Assembly: GCA_010094045.1 (NCBI GenBank)
Contig: ML986648.1
Coordinates: 226,253-239,336, forward strand
Reading direction: 5' to 3'
DNA: 13,084 nt
DNA from: Lojkania enalia
Taxonomy: Eukaryota; Ascomycota; Dothideomycetes; Pleosporales
The notes beneath the pieces were generated by a model that saw only the letters and a program-made list of their open reading frames with translations, searched no databases and was not told the origin of the DNA. The number at the start of each line of letters is the position of its first letter. The first letter of the stretch is position 1. Both the position numbers and the translations under genes were made by a program. Below are positions 1-9,699 of the stretch, piece after piece.

Positions 1-1060
1 TAATATAGTACCTATATATTAACTTTAAGAATTTTTCTATAGATAAGTCCGGATATAATTAGATTATAGTAGTAATTAATCGCCTATCTAAATAAGTAGT
101 ATCTATTTTCTACTATTATATAATTAACATATAGGGAATAGCCGAATTATTTATTTAATAGGTATACTACTTTAACTATACACCCAAAACTATTATTTTA
201 GACTAAAGACCTTAGTTTATATCTAGTTACTAGTCTAAATTCTACTATATTTTAGGCGTAAAGATTAAACTATCTACTACTTATTATAAAGAGACTAATA
301 GATAGATAGAAATTATAAATAAATATATTAATTAGAGACTGCGCTCTTTTATATTCTTCTACTAGAATAACTAGAGTTCTCTATTATCTATAATCGATCG
401 AGTATAAGCGACTCTATCCTATATAACTATTAGAATATCTCTATATTAGATCTTATATAGATCTAAACCCTATTAGAGTTAAGATTAAAAATATTCTATT
501 AATCCTATTATTATAATAGGTAAATTAAATTATAAAAATATCTTAGCTTTAGTAACTTGTATATATATAGCTTAGAAAACTGTAAAGGCTAATATTAAGA
601 AAGCTTAAGATTATATACAATCTATTATTAACTATTATTAGTAACCGATTAATTAGTAGATTAGTAATATAGTCTATCTAAATACTAAGAACTTTACGGT
701 CTAGAGACTAAGCTAAAAGCTATCTGATTAATAGAAGAGCCCTTTTAAAGTACTAGAATAGGTTAGAAACTTATACTATTTATAGCTACTCCTAGAGTTG
801 AGAATATATAATATTTTCGTTCTAAACCTATTATATAAAAACTCTTAGGACCCTCTACTAGAGTAAGAAGCTCCGAAACCACCCGCTATTACTATTAAGA
901 GGGTAGAAGAGTAGGAGATTAAAGAAATACTAGCTAGTAAGCTATATTATAAGACTCTTAAATACCGTATAAAATAGGTAGAATATAATTCTAACCTAGT
1001 TTAGTATAAAGCCTTAAATTTTATAGATTTACTTTATAAGCTAAAAGCTTTTTATAATAA

Positions 1061-1065
1061 GTATT
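1061..1065. repeat. Target-site duplication, left of solo LTR (GTATT)
   Basis: GTATT directly precedes the LTR and GTATC directly follows it (1345-1349). The one difference is C to T, as RIP would give. The uninterrupted site survives in element 2, where GTATC (read on the minus strand) lies at 5854-5858. Confidence 0.8.
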
Positions 1066-1344
1066 TATAATAGTATAGGTAAGATAATAGGTCCGAATAC
1101 GGTACGAATCCACTTAGAGGTATATAGAAGTATATAGGGGATTAGGGATCTAGGAATTCTATTAACACCTATAGACCTTATACGAAAGGATATAGAAGAA
1201 CTATTAAGCTACTTATAAGGGAGTGTACAACTATATATGGAAGGGAAAAGGGGTAGAACCGGGGGTAGGATAAGATAAGCGAAAAGCTTTAGGATAAGGT
1301 TATATATAAAGCTTTTCGTAGAACGATTTCTTTATATTATTATA
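1066..1344 (-). mobile_element. Solo LTR inside element 1 chromodomain
   Basis: This 279 bp LTR belongs to the same family as the other four in the window, oriented opposite to its host element. It has the family ends TATAAT...TATTATTATA (TG...CA before RIP) and is flanked by GTATT/GTATC. No polypurine tract or internal retroelement sequence is attached on either side, so it is a solo LTR, presumably left by LTR-LTR recombination of a full insertion. Removing it and one duplication rejoins the host pol frame. It keeps a perfect 11 bp stem formed by CGAAAAGCTTT and AAAGCTTTTCG. Confidence 0.92.
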
Positions 1345-1349
1345 GTATC
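1345..1349. repeat. Target-site duplication, right of solo LTR (GTATC)
   Basis: This is the second copy of the 5 bp duplication (see 1061-1065). Five base pairs is the usual duplication length for Ty3/Gypsy integrases. Confidence 0.8.
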
Positions 1350-1484
1350 TAAATTAGCTAAAACCTTTAAAAGCTCTAACTAAATAGATTAAGGTATATA
1401 AGAATAGTATAGAAAATATAGATTATCTAGTAGACGATAATATATAAGAGTTAAGTAGTAGATTAGAAAACTAAATTATAGGCC

Positions 1485-2110
1485 TAAAATTACTTCTCTA
1501 TAAAATCTAGAGGGTCTAATAGCAGGCTATTAAATACCTCTCTAGTCCTTTCCTTCTCTACTCTTCTTCCCTTTCCTTTCCTCTAGACTCCCTTTAAACC
1601 TCCTCTACCTTATTCTTAGCTGCCTAAGAGTGCCGCGATATCAGCCTAAAGGCTAGATATTAGAGCCTCTAGAGCTAAAATCTAATAGAACAACTTAATA
1701 CTCTAGTAGAATAAAGCTATTTAGATACTAGCTATAAGAAGGCTATCTTCCTAACTTTTTACAACCTAGGCTATAAGTACTAGACTATAAATAGACTCTA
1801 AAATAGTCTTAAAGGCTACCTTTTTATCCTTCTTATCTTCTATATATTAGACTACTACCTATAGTTTAAGATAGCCCTAGAGGACTAGAAACTCTTCCTT
1901 ATAGTAGGAGGGGATCTATAAGTATATTAGTAGTAAGTACTCTACTAGTATTAGATGCGATTTATATAGGGTTATACTTTTTATTTTACGAGGTATAATA
2001 TTTATATTTTTTTAATCTTAGGGACTAAAAGATAAATATTATATACTACCCGTAGGCGAGCGTATATATAGCTTAAAAATAGATAACCTAGAAGGCCTTT
2101 AAAGAGGCTC
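1485..2110 (-). pseudogene. Possible antisense ORF between pol and 3' LTR (element 1 copy)
   Basis: I do not recognise this protein. Read on the minus strand, antisense to element 1, one frame runs about 200 codons broken only by TAA/TAG, which RIP can make from Gln or Trp codons. Fragments read KKVAFKTILES, a helix-like stretch ALISSLxADIAALLGS, then a Gly/Arg/Lys-rich tail (GRGGLKGV, KGKGRRVEKERTREV) and LLLDPLDFIEK. The same frame is present in element 2 (4800-5440) with no indel. Differences between copies are nearly even over codon positions, so constraint is not demonstrated. The sense strand also has a stop-broken but plausible frame here. Start and end are approximate. A non-coding 3' region is the main alternative. 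Confidence 0.3.
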
Positions 2111-2536
2111 TAGAAGGTAGGTAGAATAGTATATTAATTAATTTTTTCTATAAAGCGTTAACGATATTTTAATAATTAATAGTTCTAGAGATATATAATA
2201 ATATATATAAAGTAGAAGTTATTATTTAGTTAAGGAAGTTTAGTTAATAGTAACCTGGTAATATATTAAAGCTAGTAAACACTTATTACTATACGCAACG
2301 AAATTGTAATATTAATAAACTATTATAATAGTAGTTACTAGCTAATATATAGGTTAATTATACTTACTATAAAAACTTTACTTAATATTACGTTAATATA
2401 TAAATATATCTTTATAAGTAACTGTATATATTAGCTCTTATTAATAAATACCTTAAAGAAATTTCTTTATCTAGAATCTATCTATAACAGCTCTAATTCT
2501 CTTCTAAACCAGCGTAGATAAGGACTATTAATCTAT

Positions 2537-2550
2537 AAATAGGGGGGTAG
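2537..2550 (+). other. Polypurine tract of element 1
   Basis: AATAGGGGGGTAG abuts the first base of the 3' LTR. Such a tract primes plus-strand DNA synthesis in LTR retroelements. The element 2 counterpart, read on the minus strand, is AAAAAGGGGGGTAG. The two solo LTRs have no such tract, which separates them from true element ends. Confidence 0.8.
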
Positions 2551-2829
2551 TATAATAATACGAAGAAATTGTTCTACGAAAAGCTTTATATATAACCTTA
2601 TCCTAAAGCTTTTTACTTATCTTATCCTACCCCTAGCTCCGCCTCTTTTCCCTTCTATATATAGTTGTATACTCTCTTATAAGTAGCTTAATAGTTCTTC
2701 TATATCCTTTTATATAAGGTCTATAAGTATTAATAGAATTTTTAGGTTCCTAAACCCCTATATACTCTTATATACCTCTAAGTAGATTTGTACTGTATTT
2801 AAACCTATTATCTTACCTATACTATTACA
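2551..2829 (+). mobile_element. 3' LTR of element 1
   Basis: This 279 bp terminal repeat runs from TATAATAATACG to CTATTACA. Its right end keeps an un-mutated CA, the canonical LTR terminus that is TA in the other copies. It contains a TATA-like segment (CTTTATATATAACC) inside an imperfect version of the family stem-loop, and a GC-rich CCGCCTCTTTTCCC stretch. It is the outer boundary of the homology with element 2: beyond 2829 and before 4086 the sequences are unrelated. Confidence 0.93.
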
Positions 2830-2969
2830 GTTTTACTATAGTTACTATAGTAGTATTAAGCTAGGTTATACTCTTTCTTAAGTATTAGTACTATAAGTTT
2901 TCTTAAAAAGCTAAAAACTTATAGATATTTTAGTAGTTATATATAAAGATCTCTTACTATATAATACTA
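2830..2969. other. Short gap between element 1 and the Fot1-like transposon
   Basis: This is 140 bp of AT-rich sequence with no gene or repeat that I can identify. It begins with GTTTT, the predicted target duplication of element 1, and ends with TA (2968-2969), the target dinucleotide of the Fot1-like transposon. Confidence 0.5.
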
Positions 2970-3038
2970 ATATAAGTAGTAAGCAAGCGCGCTAGGTAAG
3001 TAAGTATATTAGGTAAGTAAATATACCGCCTTACTAAC
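2970..3038 (+). repeat. Left terminal inverted repeat of the Fot1-like transposon
   Basis: It begins ATATAAGTAGTAAGC and ends CCTTACTAAC, matching the reverse complement of the right end. Inside is a 17 bp unit: AAGCAAGCGCGCTAGGT at 2981-2997, AAGTAAGTATATTAGGT at 2998-3014, and a partial unit from 3015. The right end has one unit fewer. In the second unit CGCGCT has become TATATT. Confidence 0.88.
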
Positions 3039-3082
3039 TTTATATAATACTCTACCTTCTAATAATAATAGCTTATCCTATA

Positions 3083-4085
3083 AATACCTAATCTAGCTAT
3101 AATAAAGTAGATATCTCTCTAACTATCTTAGCTATTAATAATAAGTAACTTTAAAGTAAAAAATATACTACTTTTATATATAATATCTCCTAAAGAATAA
3201 TATATTAATAATATAACGGAATTACTATATAATATAATTATAAGCTAAATTTAAAGAAGCTTATTAAGCTAGAAGAGAAGGCTATTATTATATATATACT
3301 TAACCTAGATTTATAAGGATTTATACTCTCTTTAAGTACTATATAAAATATAGTAGATAAACTGCTTACTAAATATAATACTAGATAGATTAGCTAAAAA
3401 TAGTCTTAAAATATAATTTAATTAATTATATAATTATTAGAAAACTTTATATAAAGATTCTAAAATTATTAGAGTCTAGTTTAAACTTATAGCGTATATA
3501 AAAGCTATATATAATATTTATAATAAGAATATCTACAATTTTAATAAAGCTAGCTTTATAATAGGTAAGATATTACTTAAGCTAGTTATTACTAGTTTAG
3601 AAAGATATAGTTAGTTAAAAGCTATATAGCTAGGGAATTATAAGTAGATTATAGTAATCTAGAAAATTAATACTACTAGATAGGTAATTCTACCTTTTAT
3701 TATCTTTACTAGTTAATACTACCTTTCTATCTAATATAAGAATAATAATATACTTAAGAATTAGGCTATTAGATTAAGTAATAATAGATAGATAATTAAT
3801 AATCTTAGAGTTAAGTAGCTAAAATATTTTATTATATATATAAAGGACTGTCGAGTAGATATATAGTAACTACTTATTTTTAATAGCTATAAGAGCTATA
3901 ACTCGCTTAAATTCTAGATAATCTATAAAGAGAATAAAATCTATACTCTCTATATACTATTATATTTATTATACCTCTTATAGTTTCTTAATATAAGTTA
4001 CTTCTTACTATTAAAGTAAGTATATAGTAGTTAGATTAAAAGTCTAATTCACGACTATATTAATTATATTATAAAACTTAAGTTC
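3083..4085 (+). pseudogene. Fot1-like transposase, N-terminal and catalytic part (dead)
   Basis: A DDE transposase for cut-and-paste transposition. The N-terminal frame (codon starts 2 mod 3) shows helix-turn-helix features of the Tc5/CENP-B type: KKLIKLEEKAIIIYILNLDL, then GFILSLSTIxNIVDKLL. Near 3400-3412 the frame changes and about a dozen residues of the usual linker seem missing. From there the frame is 0 mod 3 to the insertion. The catalytic positions read NFNKASF (3543-3545), LIFNSYKSYNS (3882-3884) and FLNISYF (3990-3992); each N is Asp in the family. The spacing gives the D35D typical of Fot1. The gene ends in KLKF at the AGTTC site and continues at 11568. The start is approximate; no ATG survives. 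Confidence 0.87.
4081..4085. repeat. Target-site duplication of element 2, left copy (AGTTC)
   Basis: AGTTC abuts the outer edge of the LTR at 4086 and recurs exactly at 11563-11567. This pairs the LTRs at 4086-4364 and 11284-11562 as the two ends of one insertion. Confidence 0.92.
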
Positions 4086-4364
4086 TATAATAGTATAGGT
4101 AAGATAATAGGTCTAAATATAGTACGAATCTACTTAGAGGTATATAAAAGTACGTAGGGGTTTAAGGACCTAAGAATTCTATTAATACTTATAAGCCTTA
4201 TATAAAAGGATATAGAAGAACTACTAAACTACTTATAAGAGAGTATATAACTATATATAGAAGGGAAAAGGGGCGGAGCCGGGGGTAGAATAAGATAAGT
4301 AAAAAGCTTTAGGATAAGGTTATATATAAAGCTTTTTATAAAACGATTTCTTCGCATTATTATA
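4086..4364 (-). mobile_element. 3' LTR of element 2
   Basis: This 279 bp repeat is paired with 11284-11562. By eye the two differ at about 28 positions, all transitions, with no indel or transversion. RIP therefore explains the divergence better than age, and LTR-divergence dating would be misleading here. It has the family's GC-rich block (GGGGCGGAGCCGGGGG) and an imperfect stem-loop. Confidence 0.93.
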
Positions 4365-4380
4365 CTACCCCCCTTTTTAT
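4365..4380 (-). other. Polypurine tract of element 2
   Basis: Read on the minus strand, AAAAAGGGGGGTAG ends at the first base of the 3' LTR. It primes plus-strand synthesis and confirms that the element points to the left. Confidence 0.82.
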
Positions 4381-4799
4381 AGGCTAATAGTTTCTATTTA
4401 CACTAGTTTAAGAGGGAATCGGGGCTGTTATAGATAGGTTCTAGTATAAAGAAATTTCTTTAAGGAGGTATTTATTAGTAAGAACTAATATATATAGTTA
4501 CCTATAGAGATGCGTTTATATATTAATATAATATTAAGTAAGGTTTTTACGGTAAGTATAATTAACCTATATATTAGCTAGTAACTACTATTATAATAGT
4601 TTATTAATATTACAATTTCATCACATATAATAATAAGCGTTTACTAGCTTTAGTATATTACTAGATTGCTGTTAACTAAGCTTTCTTAACTAAATAATAA
4701 CTTCTACTCTATATATATTATTATATATCCCTAGAACTATTAATTATTAAAGTATTACTAACGCTTTATAGAAAAAATTAATTAATATACTATTCTACC

Positions 4800-5440
4800 C
4801 GCCATCTAGAACCTTTTTAGAAGTTTTCTAGGTTATTTACTATTAAGCTATATATACGCTCGCCTGCAGGTGGTATATAATATTTATCTTTTAGTTCCTA
4901 AGATTAAAAAAATACGAGTATTATACCTTATAAAATAAAAAGTATAACCCTGTATAAATTATATCTAATACTAGTAGGATATTTACTACTAATATACTTA
5001 TAGATTCCCTCCTACTATAAGAAAGAGTTTCTAGTCCTCTAGAGCTATTTTAAACTATAAGTAGCGGCCTAATATATAGAAGATAAGGAGGATAAAAAAG
5101 TAGCTTTTAAGACTATTTTAGAGTCTGCTTATAGTCTAGCGCTTATAACCTAGGTTGTAAAAAGTTAGGAAGATAGTCTTCTTATAGCTAGTATCTAGGT
5201 AGTTTTATTCTACTAGGGTACTAAATTACTCTATTAGGTTTCGGCTTTAAAAGCTCTAATATCTAGCTTTTAAGCTAATATTACAGCGCTCTTAGGCGGT
5301 TAAGAATAAGGTAGAAGAGGTTTAAGGAGAGTCTAGAGGAAAGGAAGAGAAAGGAGGGTAGAGAAGAAGAGAATTAGAGAGGTATCTAACAGCCTACTAT
5401 TAGACCCTCTAAATTTTATAGAAGAATAATTTCGGGCCTA
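4800..5440 (+). pseudogene. Possible antisense ORF between pol and 3' LTR (element 2 copy)
   Basis: Not recognised. This is the element 2 counterpart of 1485-2110, read on the plus strand, antisense to the retroelement. With codons at multiples of 3 it gives YIRSPAGGI, KSITLYKLYLILVGYL, IPSYYKKEFLVL, DKKVAFKTILESAYSLAL, then VSALKALISSFxANITALL, an Arg/Lys-rich segment (GRRGLRRV, GRERRVEKKRIREV) and LLLDPLNFIEE. Stops are all TAA/TAG. A short coiled coil followed by a basic tail is plausible but unproven. It converges on the end of pol near 5450. Antisense ORFs between pol and the 3' LTR are known in some plant Gypsy elements; I know of no named homologue of this one. It could be a chance frame in a 3' non-coding region. 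Confidence 0.3.
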
Positions 5441-5548
5441 TACTTTAGTTTTTAAAATCTACTACTTAACTCTTATATATTATTATCTACTAAGTAATCT
5501 ATATTTTTTATACTATTCTTATATACTTTAATCTATTTAATTAGGGCT

Positions 5549-5553
5549 TTTAG
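5549..5553. repeat. Target-site duplication of solo LTR in element 2, left (TTTAG)
   Basis: TTTAG directly precedes the solo LTR and is repeated exactly at 5832-5836. The single unoccupied copy in element 1 reads TTAAA on the plus strand at about 1366-1370 (one C to T change). Confidence 0.88.
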
Positions 5554-5831
5554 TATAATAATACGAAGAAATCGTTCTACGAAAAGCTTTATATATAACC
5601 TTATCCTAAAGCTTTTCGCTTATCTTATTCTACCCCCAGCTCCGCCCCTTTTCCCTTCTATATATAGTTGTATACTCTCTTATAAGTAGCTTAGTAGTTC
5701 TTCTATATTCTTTTATATAAGGCCTATAAGTATTAATAGAATTCTAAGTTCTTAAACCCCTATATACTCCTATATACCTCTAAGTAGATTCGTGCCGTAT
5801 TTAAACCTATTATCTTACCTACGCTGTTATA
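5554..5831 (+). mobile_element. Solo LTR inside element 2 chromodomain
   Basis: This 278 bp LTR runs from TATAATAATACG to CGCTGTTATA, with opposite orientation to its host element and a perfect TTTAG duplication. Like the solo LTR in element 1 it lies in the codons just after the chromodomain, but at a site 22 bp away, so it is an independent insertion. It keeps the best stem-loop of the family (5580-5590 with 5608-5618) and a GC-rich AGCTCCGCCCCTTTTCCC block. It is the youngest insertion detectable in the nest. Confidence 0.93.
5580..5618 (+). promoter_or_regulatory. LTR stem-loop enclosing a TATA-like box
   Basis: CGAAAAGCTTT (5580-5590) and AAAGCTTTTCG (5608-5618) form a perfect 11 bp inverted repeat around a 17-base loop that contains ATATATAACC. 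Together they give CTTTATATATAA, a good TATA box candidate, about 30 bp from the LTR 5' end. The same arrangement is in all five LTRs, perfect in the two solo copies and RIP-damaged in others. It could be a promoter feature or an RNA hairpin; which one is inference. Confidence 0.5.
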
Positions 5832-5836
5832 TTTAG
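5832..5836. repeat. Target-site duplication of solo LTR in element 2, right (TTTAG)
   Basis: This is the second exact copy of the 5 bp duplication (see 5549-5553). Confidence 0.88.
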
Positions 5837-8800
5837 AGGTTCTAAATAATTTAGATACTTATTATAAAAAGTTTTTAGCTTATAAGGCGAACCTATAAAA
5901 TTTAAAACTTTATATTAGACTAGGTTAGAATTATATTCTACCTATTTTATACGGTATTTAAGGGTCTTACAATATAGCCTACTAGCTAGTATTTCCTTAA
6001 CCTCCTACTCTTCTACCCCCTTAATAGTAATAGCGGGTGGTTTCGGAGCTTCTTACTCTAGTAGAAGGTTTTAAGGGTTCTTATATAGTAGGTTTAGTGC
6101 GAAGATATTATATATTCTTAACCCTAGAGGTAGCTATAGATAGTATAAGTTTCCAACCTATTCTAGTACTTTAAAAGGTCCCTCCTATTAATCGGATAGC
6201 TTTCGGCTCAGTTTCTAAACTATAAGATTCTTAGTATTTAGGTAGACTATATTACTAATCTACTAATTAATCGGTTACTAGTAATAGTTAATAATAGATT
6301 ATATACGATCTTAAGCCTTCTTAATATTAGCTTTTACAGTTTCCTAAGCTATATATATATAAGTTACTAGAGCTAAAGCGTTCTTATAATTTAATTTATC
6401 TATTATAGTAATAGAATTAATAAAATATTTCTAATCCTAACTCTAATAGGGCTTAAATCTATATAGAATCTAATATAGAGATATTCTAATAGTTATATAG
6501 AGTAGAATTACTTGTACTTAGTCGATTATAGGTAATAGAGAACTCTAGTTGTTTTAGTAGAAGGATATAAAAGGGCGTAGTCTCTAATTAATATACTTAT
6601 TTATAATTTCCGTCTATTCGTTAGTCTCTTTATAATAAGTAGTAGATAGTTTAATCTTTACGCCTAAAATACAGCAGAATTCAGACTAGAAACTAGATAT
6701 AAACTAAAGTCCTTAATCTAAAATAATAGTTTTAGGCGTATAGCTAAAGTAGTATACCTATTAAATAAATAATTCGGCTATTCCCTATACGTTAATTATA
6801 TAATAGTAGAGAATAGATACTATTTATTTAGATAGGCGATTAATTACTACTATAATCTAATTATATCCGGACTTATTTATAGGAAAATCCTTAAAATTAA
6901 TATATAGGTACTGTATTAGTTAATTTAGTATAGAAAGTAGATAGATAAAACCTAGGGTTTAGGTTTATATCGGATAAGCTTTATAGTATAGAATGCAATT
7001 TTATATATATCGTTTATAAGTAGCCTTTATACTCTTCTAGTAGTACTTCTAGAATAGTAACTAATAGGTTTTAGTAGTATTTAGGTATACAGAGAATACT
7101 TAGTTATAAGTCTCTTATATAAATCGCGTATAAAGGCTTAAATCTAATAGAATATATAAGCGATTATTATAGAGGAGTAGTCTATTCTCTATCTAATACT
7201 TATAGGGTAATAGGGTACGTTCTTACGCGAAGGAGGCTTAGTTTTCCTATAATAATACGTCGATCAACTCTAGAGAATCTAGTAATATAACCTACTCCTA
7301 GCCTTTAATAACGTTTAGTATAGCTGCTTAAGTTATTATTTAGATAATATAGGACTAGGCTAATTTAGCATTAATTTAGGGGTAAAATTAATATAGTTTA
7401 AGTAGGACTCTTAACTAGTTATTAGTTTAAGCCGCTTTTAAGTTTTTTATATCTTATTTACAACAGTTAAGAATATCTACTCTAGTATTATTCTTATCTA
7501 GAGTGTACTTAATTCGGAACTAATACTAAGCTAATTTCTTAGTCTAATAAACCTAATAAGTATTAAGTACCTTTATAATTATAAAATATTTAAGTAAGTA
7601 ATAATTGGTGTATACTAGAGTTCTAGTAGCTATAGAAGTAAGTTCTACCCTCTATTATTTAAATATAGTAACAATTGTAAACAGTTTTTTATTATAAATC
7701 TCCTAGTTTAGTTCTAAACTAGATAGAACCTTACTATAAAACGCTATAGAGTACTATTTTCCGTTAGAATGTTTTTATAATAATACTCCTACAACTACTC
7801 TATTAGAGGTGTTAGTTTCTATTTTTATTTCTAATATAGGGTTAAAGTAGTAGAGTATAGGTATATTTAATAAAGCTAACTTCAATTTCTTAAAGGTAAT
7901 ATTATATTCTAAAATCTATATAAAAGGGGTTATAGGGCTTTATAGTACGATAATTAGCTTTATAACACGCGAGAATTCCGGTATAAACTATTAATAGAAT
8001 CTAATAAAACCTAAGAAGGATTTTACACCTGTTATAATAGTAAGTAGCTACTAGTTATATAGTACTTCTACCTTCTCTAGATTAACCTTAAGGCTTTTAT
8101 TTAATAGAATATAGCTAAGATATTTAGTTTAGGTAATATAGAATTCGCTCTTTTTAATATTAACTTATAACCCTGCTTAATATAATCTTTTAAGAACTTT
8201 CTTAATATAGATAGTATATATTATCTTGTCTTTAGAGTAAATAAGAATATTATCTAGGTAAGTAATATAGAAGTTATCTAGATAGTCGATTAATACGTCG
8301 TTTATATAGCGTTAGTAAGTTACTAGACTATTATATAATCTAAAAGATAGAACTTTATACTTATAGGTTCCGTATCGAGTCTAAATAGTAGTATATTTCT
8401 TAGAACTAGGGTCTATTCTAATCTTATTAAAGGCTGCATAAATATTAAACTTAGTAAAAATTACTACCTTAGTAGATCTAGATAGAAGTTTATCTATATA
8501 TAGTATCGAATATATATTCTTATAGGAAAGAGTATTAAGTTTATAATAATCTATATAGATATATAGGTTGCTATTAGGTTTATAAATGTAAAGGATTAGA
8601 AATACAAAGGAGTTCTAACTCTACTTAATATACCTATACTATAGATTATCTATAATATACTTCTTAGTTACCTCTAGCTCCTTAATATTCTACTTATACA
8701 ACGGGCTATAACTATTAGAGAGCGGTTCTATAAGGATAATCTTATAATTATAAGAGTAGTATTCCGGTAATTAATAAGCTATAGTTTTACTAAATATATT

Positions 8801-9699
8801 TTAATACTTATAGTATTTAGATAGTAATCGGAGATTTACTAGTACTTTATTTTCAGCCTTATCTTCTAGCTCTAGAGCTTACTTATCTTTAATCAGCTGC
8901 TTAATTTCGTATAGAGATATAGAGAAAAACTCGTTCTCTTTCCTCTTTATATTAAAGTAGAAAGTATTAGCTAAGATAAGAGTAATAATAGAAGAATAAA
9001 CTTTCTTCGGATTAGGTTTAGACTTTATTATATACAGGCGTATAAGAGCTCTAAGCTTATTTAGACTATAAGCTATAAGAAACTAATATAGTTTTAGTAG
9101 TTTTAGTAAACTCTTAATATAATAGATAGTTAGACTATAGAGCTATTAATACTAGTCCTTTTCTTATAGAGCGTCGCGTTATCAGATATCTAGTTCTACC
9201 TTCTTATTATATGCTAGCTGAGTTAATTATATAAGAAGAGGAGGTAAAGGATTATAAGTAGTAAAACACTTAGAGGGCTATATAATCCAATTTTTATCCG
9301 TATCTAGCTAGAGTTGAAAATAATATAACTATTTAATACTAATAATATAATTCTAAGTATCTAGATCTATAATAATAAATAAGTAGTTTTAGATAGTTTT
9401 TCTATTAATTTATAGGTATAAGTGGATATACTAATTAACTAGAGTTTAAATTCGGTCCTAAAAACCTTTAACAGTAATTTTAAAGGGTAAGCGCTATATT
9501 AATATATATAGAGCTTAGAAGAGTAATCTAACTACTATAGAATTAAAAAATAGGAAGCTTTAAACGCTAGTATTAATAAGAGCGTTTAGTTATATACTAA
9601 CGCCTTTTAAATATAGAATAGTAGAGATTTAGAAGTACTTTCCTCTAAATAAATACGATAAATTAATATTTAATAAGTTATACTTACTTAAGTTTAGAA

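Larger units (their letters stand above)
3..1474 (+). pseudogene. pol 3' part of element 1: integrase core and chromodomain (dead)
   Basis: This is the C-terminal part of a chromovirus Pol polyprotein; integrase inserts the cDNA and the chromodomain binds modified histone tails. One frame (codons starting at multiples of 3) runs from position 3 to the solo LTR with no net indel, broken only by TAA/TAG. The first core Asp region reads INF (Asp now Asn, codon 18-20). The second is LDxRPxF (Asp kept, codon 201-203), followed by KLSTTYYKETNR and the IEII Glu region. The chromodomain spans about 904-1064 (EIKEILASKL, then KYRIKxVEYNSN, then VxYKALNF); two likely Trp codons are now stops. After the solo LTR the frame resumes at 1346, and I place the end near 1472-1474, where the two copies lose frame correspondence. 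It is non-functional. Confidence 0.85.
1..2829 (+). mobile_element. Ty3/Gypsy chromovirus, 3' part (element 1), RIP-degraded
   Basis: This is the downstream part of an LTR retrotransposon whose 5' part lies left of the window. In order it holds the integrase catalytic core, a C-terminal chromodomain, about 1.07 kb of non-pol sequence, a G-rich polypurine tract and a 279 bp 3' LTR. It is the same family as the complete element at 4086-11562, in opposite orientation; the two match from 1 to 2829 against 6918 down to 4086. A solo LTR of the same family interrupts it at 1066-1344. By comparison with element 2, its 5' LTR should start about 4.6 kb left of position 1. The 5 bp after it, GTTTT (2830-2834), is the predicted target duplication, but its partner is out of view. 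Confidence 0.93.

Noticed and set aside
1521..1610. Pyrimidine-rich tract as a regulatory element or second polypurine tract
   Set aside because: It is not next to an LTR, and it is explained equally well as the reverse of Arg/Lys-rich codons in the antisense frame.
1500..2100. A sense-strand ORF in the 3' region of element 1 (fragments such as YKKAIFLTFYNLGYKY)
   Set aside because: It has as many stops as the antisense frame and no recognisable domain. It is kept only as the rival explanation to the antisense ORF.
1066..2829. LTRs at 1066-1344 and 2551-2829 bounding a small element with inverted ends
   Set aside because: The LTR at 1066 has its own GTATT/GTATC duplication and interrupts a pol frame that continues on both sides, so it is a solo insertion.
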